From Triparma columacea (lineage: Eukaryota; Sar; Bolidophyceae; Parmales; Triparmaceae): a stretch of 27,809 bases of DNA. A program made the position numbers and the translations under genes. The DNA is taken from the NCBI GenBank assembly GCA_030267965.1, contig BRYA01000739.1:1-27809 (forward strand), in the 5' to 3' direction. The notes below the pieces were generated by a model. That model did no database searches. It saw nothing but the letters and a program-made list of their open reading frames with translations, and was not told the origin of the DNA. Of this stretch, positions 7,493 through 17,501 are shown piece after piece. Positions within the stretch are counted from its first letter, which is position 1, and each line of letters opens with the position of its first letter.

Positions 7493-9897
7493 TCAATCAC
7501 CGTTCGAAGTACCATCATCATCTAACTTCCGTGACTTATGGTATCCATTGACAACCACATCCACGCCGATCTTATCTAATTTCTCAAATGATAAGGTGGG
7601 CCTCCTCTTGACCCCTCCCATGAGACCCCCGCTGCTCGACTCCCCGTAAATATCGTCGAAGCCCTCCTCCGCGTACTGATGCACCCCCCCGTGCATGTCA
7701 GCAGCCACCTTGGTCTTGTTCTTCGGCGGGGAGTCGATCATCATGTCCATGGGAATGCGCATGGAACCAACGTTCGTTCCCCTGTGCCTCCTGACCGAGA
7801 TCTTTTCGTCGCCACCCAGGAAGGTCTTCACCTCCTTCAAGTAACCAGCGAGGGTGTTTGCGAACCTCTCCGTCTGCCTATGCTTGCTGGAGATGGAGAA
7901 TTGGAGCCCGTTGTCCCTGATGATGTAACCGATCCCGTACCCATCGGGGACGACGGGCCCGAAACCGAAAAGCCTGAGGCTTGGGTTCCCGCAGTTACTG
8001 GTGCTCAAGACTGTGTGATTCAAGGTCTTCCACCCCGAGTCGTTGAAGAGGGCAGGGGCCTGCGATGAGCGAAGCGAATGTTGGGATGGAGTGAGAATAA
8101 TTACATGACAAGCGGAAATATGAGTCATAATCAATCTCTGCTGCTGCTTTGCCTTCTCTTCTTTCCTCACCTCGAGCCCCTTCTCCTTGGCAATGCTCTT
8201 CAAACCGAACAGGTGCCTGTCCACTCCCCCCCCTCCAGCCGCCTCCTTCACGAGCTTGCTGTGCTCAGTGACAGCGTCCCTCAAGTGCTGTATCTTGTCG
8301 TCCTTGGTGGAGTAGTCGCTGCACCAGCACTCAACGAACTCCTTCCCCTTGGGTGTGGCACTCCTCATAGCCTCTGTTCTGCCGTGCAAGAACCTCTTCA
8401 TCAAAACGGGCTCATAGGCGCAGACGAACTCTCCGTAAAGGCGGTAGTACGCGAGAATGATGGACATCTGTACAAAGGAATCAGGGGACATTTTGTTGCC
8501 GGTAATGAACATCTTGCCAAAGTCCTTGAACTCCAGTACGTGGGTGTGGCTCTGAAGAATCTGATCTCCGTGGATAGTCTCGCTGAAGTGGATCTGCGCG
8601 ATCACAGAAGTTGGGAGCTCAAAGTCGAGACGCTTGGGCTTGCTGTCAAGGCCTTGTTTGGTGTCCACCGTCGCCTGGAGGATAGAAGGGACGTGGCCCC
8701 TAGAGTAGATGGTCTTGGTGATGCTCTGCGCAAAGAGACTACAGTGTCGGCAAAAATATCGCTCACGTACCTCAAGGCGGTGTGGCCGTCCACCGCAGAG
8801 TGCTGTGGCGGCGGGTTAGTTCAAGTCATGTTCCGTAATCATCTTCGAGATGCTCTTTAATATTTCTTCTCCGCCACTCTCACCTCGAAGTTAACCCCAG
8901 CACTCCCATCCTTCATGACGATTAGCTGAAGCTTGTCGTACCACCTATTGACCGCAGTCCCGACTTGAAAGTCCCCCGCCTTCTCATCAGTTTCAAGGCT
9001 GTAGTTTCCGTGGAGAACGTTGGCAGCGGCTTCGTGAATGTTCTTGGGGATGAAATCGTCAAGAACAAGAACGAACAGCCCAGAGTCTATGATATCAAGC
9101 GTATTTCTGTTGTGCTCGGAGTGCGCTAGTAGATTCTGTCTGGCAAGTGCCCACTTACTCCTCTCTTGTGTCGTCAAGACCCCCAAGGCCCCCTCGGTTG
9201 CACTCCGAGCATCGAGCCTTTCCGAGTCTGAGAGCACCGCCTGGATGACCTGCTTCACTCCCTCCTCATCAATGCCCACAGTCCCGTCCTCATTGAGGGC
9301 CTTGAAGTAGTAAATTTGCGATCGGCACATGACCACGACGTGCTTAGAACCCGGGTCGGTGACGACGTAGTCCTTGTCACCCTGGACCGGGATTCTGCAG
9401 GATCCAAAGATGTGCTGAAACTGGCTCATGCAGAGAGGCGTTCCTTTTACGACATCTGGATGCAGCGTCTCGTTGTAGAGCAGCGAAGCGAACTTCATGG
9501 AAGCAAATACGAGGGAGGCAGCCCTACCGGCCTGGTCCGAGCTGTTCTTGTTGTCTGGACCCTCCTCCAGCAAGAAGAACGGGTTCAGGTTGAGCACAGG
9601 GGAGCATTCCGGCACTAAATAGGCATCGGACCAGAACTCCTCAATATAATTGCTCTTGCCCTCACCGTACTCCTTCAGCATCTCCTGAAGCTTTGCACCC
9701 TCTCCACTCTCTCCAAAGTCTTGAACAGCCTTGGCAGTAGCATTCTGGGAATCAGGGCTTTGAAGAGGTTTCACAATGCGAAGATACCTCTCAAGCGTTT
9801 CTGTTAAGTCTGGAATAGGTAATATGGGAAGATTTTTCTGATTTTCGTACGTTTTCTTTCCTTCGACCTTTTCCAAAGATCGGGACGATTGTGACAT
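7493..9897 (-). CDS. Carnitine O-acetyltransferase (fungal/protist type)
   Basis: Transfers acetyl groups between CoA and carnitine so that acetyl units can cross mitochondrial or peroxisomal membranes. Model (minus): 9897-8884, 8802-8767, 8725-8171, 8059-7493, about 723 residues. A first intron at 8803-8883 (GTGAGA...CCACAG) restores GVNFE-HSAVDGHTAL, which carries the catalytic His (about residue 339). A second, at 8060-8170, removes a stopless insert and joins KGLE to APALFNDSGW. Between 8726 and 8766 either a 41-nt intron or a one-base frame break must be assumed. Other motifs: FGSCRIPVQGDKDY, NRWYDKLQ, FGKMFITGNKMSPDSFVQM, FLHGRTEAMRS, LSTSNCG, FGFGPVVPDGYGIGY and SSKHRQTERF. These place it in the choline/carnitine acyltransferase family, closest to yeast CAT2-like acetyltransferases. 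The start ATG at 9897 has context ACAAAATG. No clear targeting peptide is seen. Confidence 0.92.
8060..8170 (-). other. Stopless 111-nt phase-0 intron in carnitine acetyltransferase
   Basis: On the minus strand it begins GTGAGG after a GAG codon and ends TCATCGCAG before GCCCCTGCC. It is exactly 37 codons with no stop, so retention would insert 37 residues without breaking the frame. The inserted peptide (Lys/Gln-rich, then ITHISACH-like) matches nothing expected in the family, and removing it joins two conserved blocks. Confidence 0.8.
8726..8766 (-). other. 41-nt segment: micro-intron or frameshifted exon
   Basis: Read on the minus strand, this piece starts GTGAGC and ends TCTTTGCGCAG, good splice signals for this genome, and removing it keeps the frame. 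Its translation continues the upstream exon as VSDIFADTVV, and the next frame continues directly as FAQSITKTI, together like the helix after the catalytic His in related acetyltransferases. One added base would make the whole exon open. Confidence 0.6.
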
Positions 9898-10180
9898 TTT
9901 GTTATTCAGGCTCCCTAAAATAGTCACGTTTATGAAACGTAGGTGTGAGGTCCAAAAGCAAGAGCGTCAGTTGTATTAAGACTCTTATTGGCGAAACAAA
10001 GCAGTAGAACAGCAAAAAGAAAGATGCGCCGGTAATAATATGCTGGATTTCTTGGACATTTCCTTCGGATTTTTTCTTGAATATTTTGTTTTTAGCATTT
10101 GTATATATTACGGCACTCCCCCCTCGTGGTTCTACCCCCCCCACCTTTCCCCTTTCCAACTTTGCCCCTTTCCCCCCTAA

Positions 10181-13100
10181 TCACAACAACTTGGTGTCAA
10201 AAGGCCTGTCCTCCCCGTTGAGAACGTAGCTGCTTACGAGATCCCCCGAGTGCCTGACGACGACTTGCCCGATGTGAGCGAAAAGCATCCCTTCATCGTA
10301 GCACCTCATGCTGAAAGTCTGCTCCATCCTCTTGTCCTCGGGGTCAAACTCAAAGTTGAAGGCCCCTCCCCTCATCCTTTCCAGGTCCCAAACTCCAGGA
10401 TTCAAGCTGAACCCCGGCCAGTAGCTGAACTCGTGGCGAGGATCGAGAACACCGAATTCGTGCTCGAGGTATTCCACCCCCTTGTCTGTCTTTCTCTTCC
10501 AGCCCGCCTGTCTCTTCCATGTCCCCTCCTCGCACTCCTTCACACTTCCCTCTGCGCAATCTCGGCTGCTCTGGTCGTTCAGTAGAACTTGTGCCACCTC
10601 TCCTTCCCCTCCGACCAGAACTTCGATGGCCTCCGCCAACACTTCTCCCACGGGCCTCTCACCAATGTACTCCCAGTCGTCCTCCAGATATAGGAGGTAC
10701 CTCGTCTGCACTACATCCTTGATGAGGTTCATTGACCGAGCGTGTCCCCTATCTTCTTCGCCTTTCTTCCAAACGAATCGGAAGTTGGGGTAAAGTCTCT
10801 GCATCTCCGTTCTGTCAGCATCGGAGCTGCTGTCGTCCACCACAATTATCTCACACAACCCTCCCGACAGACCCCCTAGCCCCCCGGCAGCAAGTCCCCA
10901 CGACTCGATCGTCCTTTTAAACAGATCTAGTCTTTTGCAAGTCGTCAGGGCAACGGTGAGGTGGCAAGTTTCTCGGGAGACAGGGGACGGGGGTGGAATG
11001 GAAGGGCGCCCGCCTGAATTCTTCACCATGGCGTCCTGAAGCCGCCGAATGTTTAGCCAGTCCCTCGTTTCATCCCGCCCCCCCAACTTCACCTTCAAAG
11101 TCCTGTGCAACCTTTCGATTCCCCTCCAGTTCAAGCCCATCTTCAACCCGTAGTAATTGCTGACCAGTCCCAAGTCATCCCCAGCTCGAACCTCTCCCCC
11201 CCCCCTTCCGCTTACTTCGAATTCAAACACTACATCCTCCTCTAATCTCCTTATCCCGTGCTGCAGGACAGCCGCGATCCACCTCTCCTTCACCCACTCT
11301 GCCCCTATTGCATCGCTAATTTCTCTGGCATAGCCAAGTGGATCTTCACCCTCAGCAATTTTCACGTCAAGTAATTTGTCCTCGAAGTTCAGCTTGATTG
11401 CATAAGCGAGGGTTGCCCCGTTCTCAAGCTCCACGCCCCACTCGCCTGCTTCCATTTCGTCATCTTCAAATTCTACAGCCACCACCACTTTATCGCTATA
11501 TACCTTGTCGAAGTAAGCGTTGCTGGCAGGTCGTTCGTTGTCCAGCGCGTATTCAAAGAACTTTTCCCACTCTGCGATTACCCCTTTGTTCTCGTATAGC
11601 ACACTCACTCTCTCTAAAATCTTTTTTCTCAGCTCAGCCTCAACTTGTCTGTTGCTCCCCACCCTAACCGCAGCATCGACGTAGTCCTCGTCAGTGTAAC
11701 AAACCAAGTCCATAACGTCCATCGACTTGTACATTGCGTAGTTCAGCTGTAGAATGTTGGTCTTGTGGTACGCCATAACGATTGGGGATCCCGTCGAGAA
11801 GATTTCCAGCGATGAGCGCCCTCCGCCTACAGGAAAAGGGTCAAGGATCACGTTGGCTAGACTTGCCAAGGCAATGAACTCGTCAAAATCAGTTCTCCTC
11901 ACAAAGAGGATTCTGTTCACTAAGTCCTGCCCCTCCTCCGAGCTCCTCAAGTTGGTGACCATCCTCTTCATCAATTCCTCAGTCCATTCAGTCTTCTGGG
12001 CCACTGGGAACACGACAGCTGCATTGGGGTCCTTCCGAAGGATCGCTACGATGAGAATATCGAAGTCGGGATGGAGCTTGTAGAGGGTCTGAGGACATAG
12101 GTAAATGTTCTTGTCAGGAGGTAGGCCAAACGACTCCCGCGTCATACCTTCACGAGCCTTGAGGGGAGTTGTAAAGTATGTCGTCATACCGTCCATAAGA
12201 TAAAGCGTTTCGGCATACCGGTGCTGCGGCGGACCCGAAGTTTCTCTCTCAAAGAGCTTGCTCGACACAAAGTAGTCTATTCCCCCGACTTCCCTAGCAT
12301 TCTTTACCTTCCCATACTCTATTCCGTCCCTGTTGGCAATACCTGAGGTCAGCGCATGCCCCCAAAACAGAGCTGTCCTCTTGGCAAGCCTCGAAAAGGG
12401 TAGGAAATAGCTGACGCTGTCCATGCCTGCTTCCCCAAAGACTAGAATATCCAACTCTTGCGACGCAATAATGTTCCTCGACACAGATATGACACTAGGC
12501 AGCTTATAAATAGCGTCCGCGGAGGACATAATGCGCTGAAAGACCTCGTCGACCATCGCCTCTTCGTAATTCTGGAAAAATACGGTGACGTGAAACTTGG
12601 AGCGGTCAATGTTCATGATCACCCCCTCCATGAGGAGCCCGACGGAGTGGCGGAAGAAAAAGGCCGAGTGAAACCCGATTCTAATCTTACGCTGCTGTCG
12701 GAGCCTCAGCTGCTTCTCCTCTACAGGCGACCTCTCGTTGGCGAGGAAGGGGGCAACGTACCTCAACGAAGGGGCGAACTTCCAGTAAACATTAGCCAGC
12801 AGCCTTCGCAACTCAATGTCATCAAAACCCTGGTAAATTATGTAATATCCGAGGGACCCGCTGCCTGTGGTGGTCATTGGATCGTTGAGAAAGTTTTGGC
12901 TCTCAGGCTGCAAAGCGAGAATACCTTTTAAGTTCTCGACGTAGTTTGATCGAGCAGTTCTAATGTGCTCATTCGAGGAGTATATCGTAGGAATAACGGC
13001 CGTGGCCAGCTGCAACCGTATGGAAGCCACCTCATCATAGTTACTCGCACTCTTCGCGAGATCAAGAGCCTTCTCATACCAGTACTTTGCACCAGTCAAG

Positions 13101-14017
13101 TTTCCCTTATTACCCTCGAGGTGGCCTAGGCTTGCAATCGAGTTCGACAGTGAAGGATCGAGTTCAATCGCTCGAAGCCACTGCGACTTCGCCTCTTCAA
13201 TGTCCTCAAGCTTCTGCAGAACTAGGCCGTAGTTATGTCTGACGTTCGCATTGGTGGGGGAAATCTCAATGGCTTTCAGGCTGTGGTGTTTGGCAGCTTC
13301 CAACATATTCATTTTGTGAAGAGCAACGACGAGATTGCCTCTAGCCATCAAATTTCCGGGGCCGTACTCGACGGCTTTTGCCAACAGTTTTGCAACCGCA
13401 GCGTCATCGTCAAGCTTTTTCATTCCAATTGCAAAGTCGTTCAAAAAATTGACGTAGTCTATAGTTTCAAGAACGCTCCTCTCACCTGCTGAGAGTAACC
13501 GAGTTATCACATCGTCAGCCTTCTGGTAATTCTTCGCCGCCTCTTCCAACGCCTGTTCAGATGAGGCAACCACCCTGCCACCCTTATTAGCCTCCTCCAA
13601 AAGATCCCGAAACACTCTCTCCTCGTCAGCCCCCCTCCCCCCCCCAAGCTCTATTAAATCAACAAGATTGTAATGAAAGATGTTACCCACATTGTAGTAC
13701 ACGTTGTAGTTGGTCTGGCCCTCATCTAGTACTATGCTCGTGCCAAAAGACCTTAAGGCCATGCCCAGCTCGCCCATGCCCTTGTATACCACCCCCTTCG
13801 TGTTCCACAAATTTGATATATCAGGGGACGCCGGAATCGTCCCCGACGCCTCATCAACATATAACATTATGGCTTGGTCCACGAGGGAAATCGCATTTTT
13901 ATAGTCACCCTGATTATTGGATTCGAGTGCTTTCGAATGAAGATGACGAGAATGCTCGTGGAGGGCTTCGGGTGCCACGGGAACCACCGCAATGACGGCC
14001 AAAAGGAATTTCCACAT
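10181..14017 (-). CDS. Secretory TPR-GT41 (OGT/SPY-like)-GT2-like fusion glycosyltransferase
   Basis: A continuous 1278-residue frame. The start at 14017 (MWKFLLAVIAVVPVAPEAL) is a good signal peptide; the frame upstream begins only at TTG. Residues about 25-345 are TPRs (ISPTNANVRHNYGLVLQKL, IELDPSLSNSIASLGHLEG). Residues about 445-820 resemble the GT41 catalytic domain of OGT/SPINDLY: IRIGFHSAFFFRHSVG, IYLCPQTLYKLHPDFD, ILDPFPVGGGRSSLEI and GSPIVM near the nucleotide-sugar site. About 830-1010 is an unassigned linker. About 1015-1278 is a GT2-like (GT-A) domain: LTVALTTCKRLDLFKRTIESW, IIVVDDSSSDAD and the DxD-like YLEDDWEY. GT41 enzymes normally modify nucleocytoplasmic proteins, so a signal peptide and a second transferase suggest ER/Golgi glycosylation; acceptor and donor are unknown. 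Divergent from PPCS. The 283 bp between this gene and the carnitine acetyltransferase show nothing recognisable. Confidence 0.85.
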   Translation of the reverse strand: MWKFLLAVIAVVPVAPEALHEHSRHLHSKALESNNQGDYKNAISLVDQAIMLYVDEASGTIPASPDISNLWNTKGVVYKGMGELGMALRSFGTSIVLDEGQTNYNVYYNVGNIFHYNLVDLIELGGGRGADEERVFRDLLEEANKGGRVVASSEQALEEAAKNYQKADDVITRLLSAGERSVLETIDYVNFLNDFAIGMKKLDDDAAVAKLLAKAVEYGPGNLMARGNLVVALHKMNMLEAAKHHSLKAIEISPTNANVRHNYGLVLQKLEDIEEAKSQWLRAIELDPSLSNSIASLGHLEGNKGNLTGAKYWYEKALDLAKSASNYDEVASIRLQLATAVIPTIYSSNEHIRTARSNYVENLKGILALQPESQNFLNDPMTTTGSGSLGYYIIYQGFDDIELRRLLANVYWKFAPSLRYVAPFLANERSPVEEKQLRLRQQRKIRIGFHSAFFFRHSVGLLMEGVIMNIDRSKFHVTVFFQNYEEAMVDEVFQRIMSSADAIYKLPSVISVSRNIIASQELDILVFGEAGMDSVSYFLPFSRLAKRTALFWGHALTSGIANRDGIEYGKVKNAREVGGIDYFVSSKLFERETSGPPQHRYAETLYLMDGMTTYFTTPLKAREGMTRESFGLPPDKNIYLCPQTLYKLHPDFDILIVAILRKDPNAAVVFPVAQKTEWTEELMKRMVTNLRSSEEGQDLVNRILFVRRTDFDEFIALASLANVILDPFPVGGGRSSLEIFSTGSPIVMAYHKTNILQLNYAMYKSMDVMDLVCYTDEDYVDAAVRVGSNRQVEAELRKKILERVSVLYENKGVIAEWEKFFEYALDNERPASNAYFDKVYSDKVVVAVEFEDDEMEAGEWGVELENGATLAYAIKLNFEDKLLDVKIAEGEDPLGYAREISDAIGAEWVKERWIAAVLQHGIRRLEEDVVFEFEVSGRGGGEVRAGDDLGLVSNYYGLKMGLNWRGIERLHRTLKVKLGGRDETRDWLNIRRLQDAMVKNSGGRPSIPPPSPVSRETCHLTVALTTCKRLDLFKRTIESWGLAAGGLGGLSGGLCEIIVVDDSSSDADRTEMQRLYPNFRFVWKKGEEDRGHARSMNLIKDVVQTRYLLYLEDDWEYIGERPVGEVLAEAIEVLVGGEGEVAQVLLNDQSSRDCAEGSVKECEEGTWKRQAGWKRKTDKGVEYLEHEFGVLDPRHEFSYWPGFSLNPGVWDLERMRGGAFNFEFDPEDKRMEQTFSMRCYDEGMLFAHIGQVVVRHSGDLVSSYVLNGEDRPFDTKLL

Positions 14018-14218
14018 CCCTCCAGTTTCCTCAAAACCCACTTTTCTCAATTTCTCATTTTAGTTCATGAGGAAAGGTATCTTGAGTTCCTTATAGCCGT
14101 TACAAATCTCCCCCGACGACATTCTAACCATAAGAATCACACTACACAAGAAAGACGAAGTCGTCATTCATTAAGCAAAAAGAACAAGGACAGGACCCAG
14201 CCGAAGACCTTCAGTGAG
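14018..14218. promoter_or_regulatory. Divergent promoter region, GT fusion/PPCS
   Basis: Only 201 bp lie between the start codons of the glycosyltransferase fusion (-) and PPCS (+), so both promoters should be here. No specific element is recognised. Confidence 0.4.
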
Positions 14219-15459
14219 ATGGATTCTTTGCCCTCCCTCTCATCATTCATCAATCTTCACCAGTCCGAGGCTAGACCTATCGTACTAGTGACCTCAGGAG
14301 GTACGTCAGTGCCGCTCGAGAAGAACATGGTTCGTTCTTTGGAGAATTTTAGCACTGGCTCGAGGTGAGACAAATGAGGAGGGAAGCGAGTGCGAGGAGC
14401 GGTGCGAGTCGTTAGCGGCACACAAAACATCCACATCATGTTCTTCTCACCGAATCCTTTCGCGCTTCGCTCATCGTATTTTCTTCGCTCATTGTATTTG
14501 CTTCGCTCATTGATTGTAGAGGGTCATGTTCCGCAGAGCATTTCCTGTCTAAGGGGTATGCCGTGATATTTTTGTACAGGCCTGGATCGCTCTTACCATT
14601 CCTGAGGAGGATATCTAGTGAGTATGGCGGTCTCGGAGAGATAACACCGCAGCTCGCTTCCACCTTGGCTACCTCTTTGGGGGAGAAGGCTGGTGATGCG
14701 TTCGATCTGCCCTCCTTTGTAGACCCTGTCAAGGAGTTCGAGCAGGCGAACAACAAGACGATGTTCTTGCTAGACTATAAGAGCGTGACGCAATACCTGG
14801 AGCTCTTCGAGAAAATTTGCAAGTTGCTGGATGTGTGCGGTCGGCAGGCCATGGTTTACGCTGCTTCGGCGGTCAGCGACTTTTATATTCCTGAGGAGAA
14901 GATGGCCCAACATAAGATTCAGTCCGGAGAGGCTGGGAATGGGGTGGACGAGGACGGTTGCTTAAATCTGAAGCTGTACCCGGTCCCCAAGAAGCTGGGG
15001 GCAATTGGGGAATGGTGCTCTAAGGCCTTCGTGGTGAGTTTCAAGCTCGAGACTGATACCAATATCCTGCAGAGGAAGTCTCTCAGGGCGATAGATAATT
15101 ACAAGGTCAACGCGGTGGTTGGAAACATACTGAGCACAAGGAAGAAGACTTGCATGCTGTACACAGGTGAAGACCGCGACGGGCTCACTCTCAAGACTTC
15201 CGGCGGTAAGATCCTCGAGGAGGAGATCATCGCCGCCCTCATTGACATGCACTTCCAGCACATCAGCGAGGGGGGGGGTGCAGAGGTTTTTAGGGCGATG
15301 GACAGACAAGAAATCAGAAAGGCCAGGGACTACCGACTCTTTAGGAAAATGGGCACCTGGAAGCAGACTTTCTTCTTGGTTTGGGAGTACGTCGGTCCGT
15401 TCGTGGGGATTGGAATAGCTGCTTTGTTGAGGCGTGGTTTCAGCAACAGGTTAAGGTGA
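14219..15459 (+). CDS. PPCS: Phosphopantothenate-cysteine ligase (PPCS)
   Basis: Second step of coenzyme A synthesis from pantothenate: couples 4'-phosphopantothenate to cysteine using a nucleotide. Exons 14219-14364 and 14520-15459, with a 155-bp intron (GTGAGA...GATTGTAG) splitting an Arg codon. Splicing joins VTSGGTSVPLEKNMVR and NFSTGS to RGSCSAEHFLSKGYAVIFLYR, the eukaryotic PPCS nucleotide-binding region. Other matches are AASAVSDFYIP, HKIQSG, PVPKKLGAI, SFKLETD and NAVVGNILSTR. The product is 361 residues, about 50 longer than the human enzyme. The extension ends in a hydrophobic stretch (FFLVWEYVGPFVGIGIAALL) followed by RRGFSNRLR, which could be a tail anchor; that is unusual for a soluble ligase. 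There is no N-terminal targeting signal. It converges on the Tubby gene, 131 bp between stops. Confidence 0.93.
14465..14518 (+). repeat. 18-bp x3 tandem repeat in PPCS intron
   Basis: CTTCGCTCAT recurs at 14465, 14483 and 14501, giving an exact 18-bp period of the form CTTCGCTCATYGTATTTK. The last unit runs into the acceptor (GATTGTAG), so the repeats form the pyrimidine-rich region before the 3' splice site. Confidence 0.85.
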
Positions 15460-15590
15460 CTGTTGGCGCGGCTGAATAATATATAGAGCGCGTGCAGCGC
15501 GCTTTTGCTAGCACAACACATACATACACTTCTTCCATTTTGTTATCTCGTTTGGGTAGCTCCTGCACCGCCACGCGCGCTTATTACCGC

Positions 15591-17151
15591 TTATTTATTT
15601 GCGTCGTCGCCTTTCCAAGCAAATGCCGAGAGGGCGACCCCGAAAGCCTGTAACGCACAGAGAGGCTGCTTGTAGTCCAGTGTAAAGGTCTTCTTCCCCA
15701 CCTTTCCGAACTGGAGGATAGCGTCGGAGGACGACTTCTCGCGGTTGTTGACGTCCTTCTCGTGGAAGATGATGAAATTCTTAGATGAAGCCATAGTTAT
15801 CCGATTCCTATCGAATTTCACGACGAGGGAGCCCACTTCGTAGTTCCAGAAGGGAGTCTTGTTCATCAATTTTATTCGGGGACCACGGTACGGGTCCTCC
15901 GGTTTTTTCCATGGGTTGTGTTTCACGTGGTGTGACCACATGTCAGTCTGCGACAGCAGGGAATTGCGGGAGTACCTGTGAGGAGTGGTGAGGAATGGCG
16001 AGGAGCCCAGCGACAAGTAATGGTGGTTAGTTTTATCAAGTCGACGCTACGTTCCTCCTTTTCCAATCTCACCTCGCCCACATGTCTTCGTTCATCCCCT
16101 GACAAATCTGGTAGTCGGGCTCGTCCTCCTCGTCCTCGTCCTTTGCCGCGCCGGACAAAGTGACTAGGGGAGGGATGCTAATCTTCATGGCTCGGATGGG
16201 GGCCGACGTGGCCTCCTTTATTTTGAAGGTGGACTGCGAGATTACTGCAATGTCTTTAGCCACCGTCGGGGCAGCGTCAGGATCGCTGACGTGTGCCGTT
16301 AGGCAAAGTTTATAGGTCGCAACTTGCCGAGGTTCAGGAACCAACACGGCAATGTAGTGGGAAGGAGGTTCGGTCCATTGGACTTCTTTCTTATCCTGGT
16401 GAGGCGGGGGGGAGGGAGGTGGGGATGGAGATGGGGGGGGGTAGGCATAAGGCGGGACACAAGGTAGATGAAACTCACCCTACGTCTTCAGGTCCACTCA
16501 CCTTGCCCTCCTTCTTCAGGTAGGCCTCACAGCTCCTCGGAAAGTCACGGTATTGAGAGATATAGAACTTTTCGCCAATGCGCTTGGCAGAGAGGCAAAA
16601 GAGCATGTGCGGACCGACCTCAAAAGAGTAGGTGAACTCGGTCTTTGAATTTTCAGACTGCATCACCGCGGAAAGGGTTGCATTAGTTGGGAGGATTGAG
16701 TATTCTATCTTCACTACTGTTTTCTTCAAGCAACGAATGCTATAACATGTATCATGCCACCTTAAGCGTCAAATGCCGCGGCACCCTTCATGACACATCA
16801 ACACAAACACCTTGCTCTTTCTCTTTCCATTTCTCATCTATTCTCACCTTAACGAACTTGCCCGATACCCACTTGAATGAGTCTGCAGTGTCCTTTTCGT
16901 TGCCTGAGGAAGACGGTAAAGAGGAAAAGCATCGGATCGGATGAGAGAAGGAGGAGACTACGGGGATCGCTCATCAAAGGCTCACCTGGCTTGATCACCT
17001 CCCAGGACATCCTCTCCCTTGCTCGACCCTCTTCAATCTCAACAGGATCAACATGATATGTCACGGGCGGTGGCTTACTGAGGTCCAGGGAGCAGTTCCC
17101 AATCGGCAGATCCGGTTGAGGCATCCGAAGACACACGTCCTCAGGTTTCAT
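15591..17151 (-). CDS. Tubby-domain (TULP-like) protein, five exons
   Basis: Model (minus): 17151-16986, 16903-16848, 16657-16502, 16395-16073, 15975-15591; 361 residues, stop at 15591. All donors are GTGAG; introns are 82, 190, 106 and 97 bp and phases match at each join. The last exon has the Tubby signature: LMNKTPFWNYEVGSLVVKFD, ITMASSKNFIIF, ILQFGKVGKKTFTLDY, PLCALQAFGVALSAFAW. The third exon (FTYSFEVGPHMLFCLSAKRI, FYISQYRDF) fits the first barrel strands. Tubby domains bind PI(4,5)P2 at membranes, and in animals TULPs guide cargo to cilia. There is no F-box as in plant TLPs. The product is almost only the domain, with a short N terminus and an acidic loop (DEDEEDEPD). The start ATG at 17151 has context CTCAAAATG. 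The acceptor of exon 3 is the least certain boundary. Confidence 0.88.
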
Positions 17152-17501
17152 TTTGAGTTTTGGTCAGTTTGAGCTTCTCTGCGTTTTGGCCGAAGGCAAA
17201 GAAACCGAGGAATTATTAACATCAACAACTGGTTCTTTGGCCCTTCGCCATCTCTCCATTGGGGGTTACAAAACTGGATCTTACGTCTCTGTGTCAATAT
17301 TTATCTCTGTTTGACATAATAGGAGCTACCCAGAACCTCTAGTAGCGAGTCAACGCACTGTACGGGTGTGGTACGTAGAATAGGCCAAAGAATCTTGGCT
17401 CGAAGGCCCCTCATCTGTTAGTGCTTGGGCCGAGAGGATTTTGCCACCTCCTTGTAGAGTTAGCGCAAATAGGAATTGACAATCAAGTTCCCACCAATAG
17501 A
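17152..17501. promoter_or_regulatory. Divergent promoter region, Tubby/SAM-like gene
   Basis: 350 bp between two divergent start codons. Nothing but a plausible pair of promoters; no RNA gene or repeat is seen. Confidence 0.4.
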
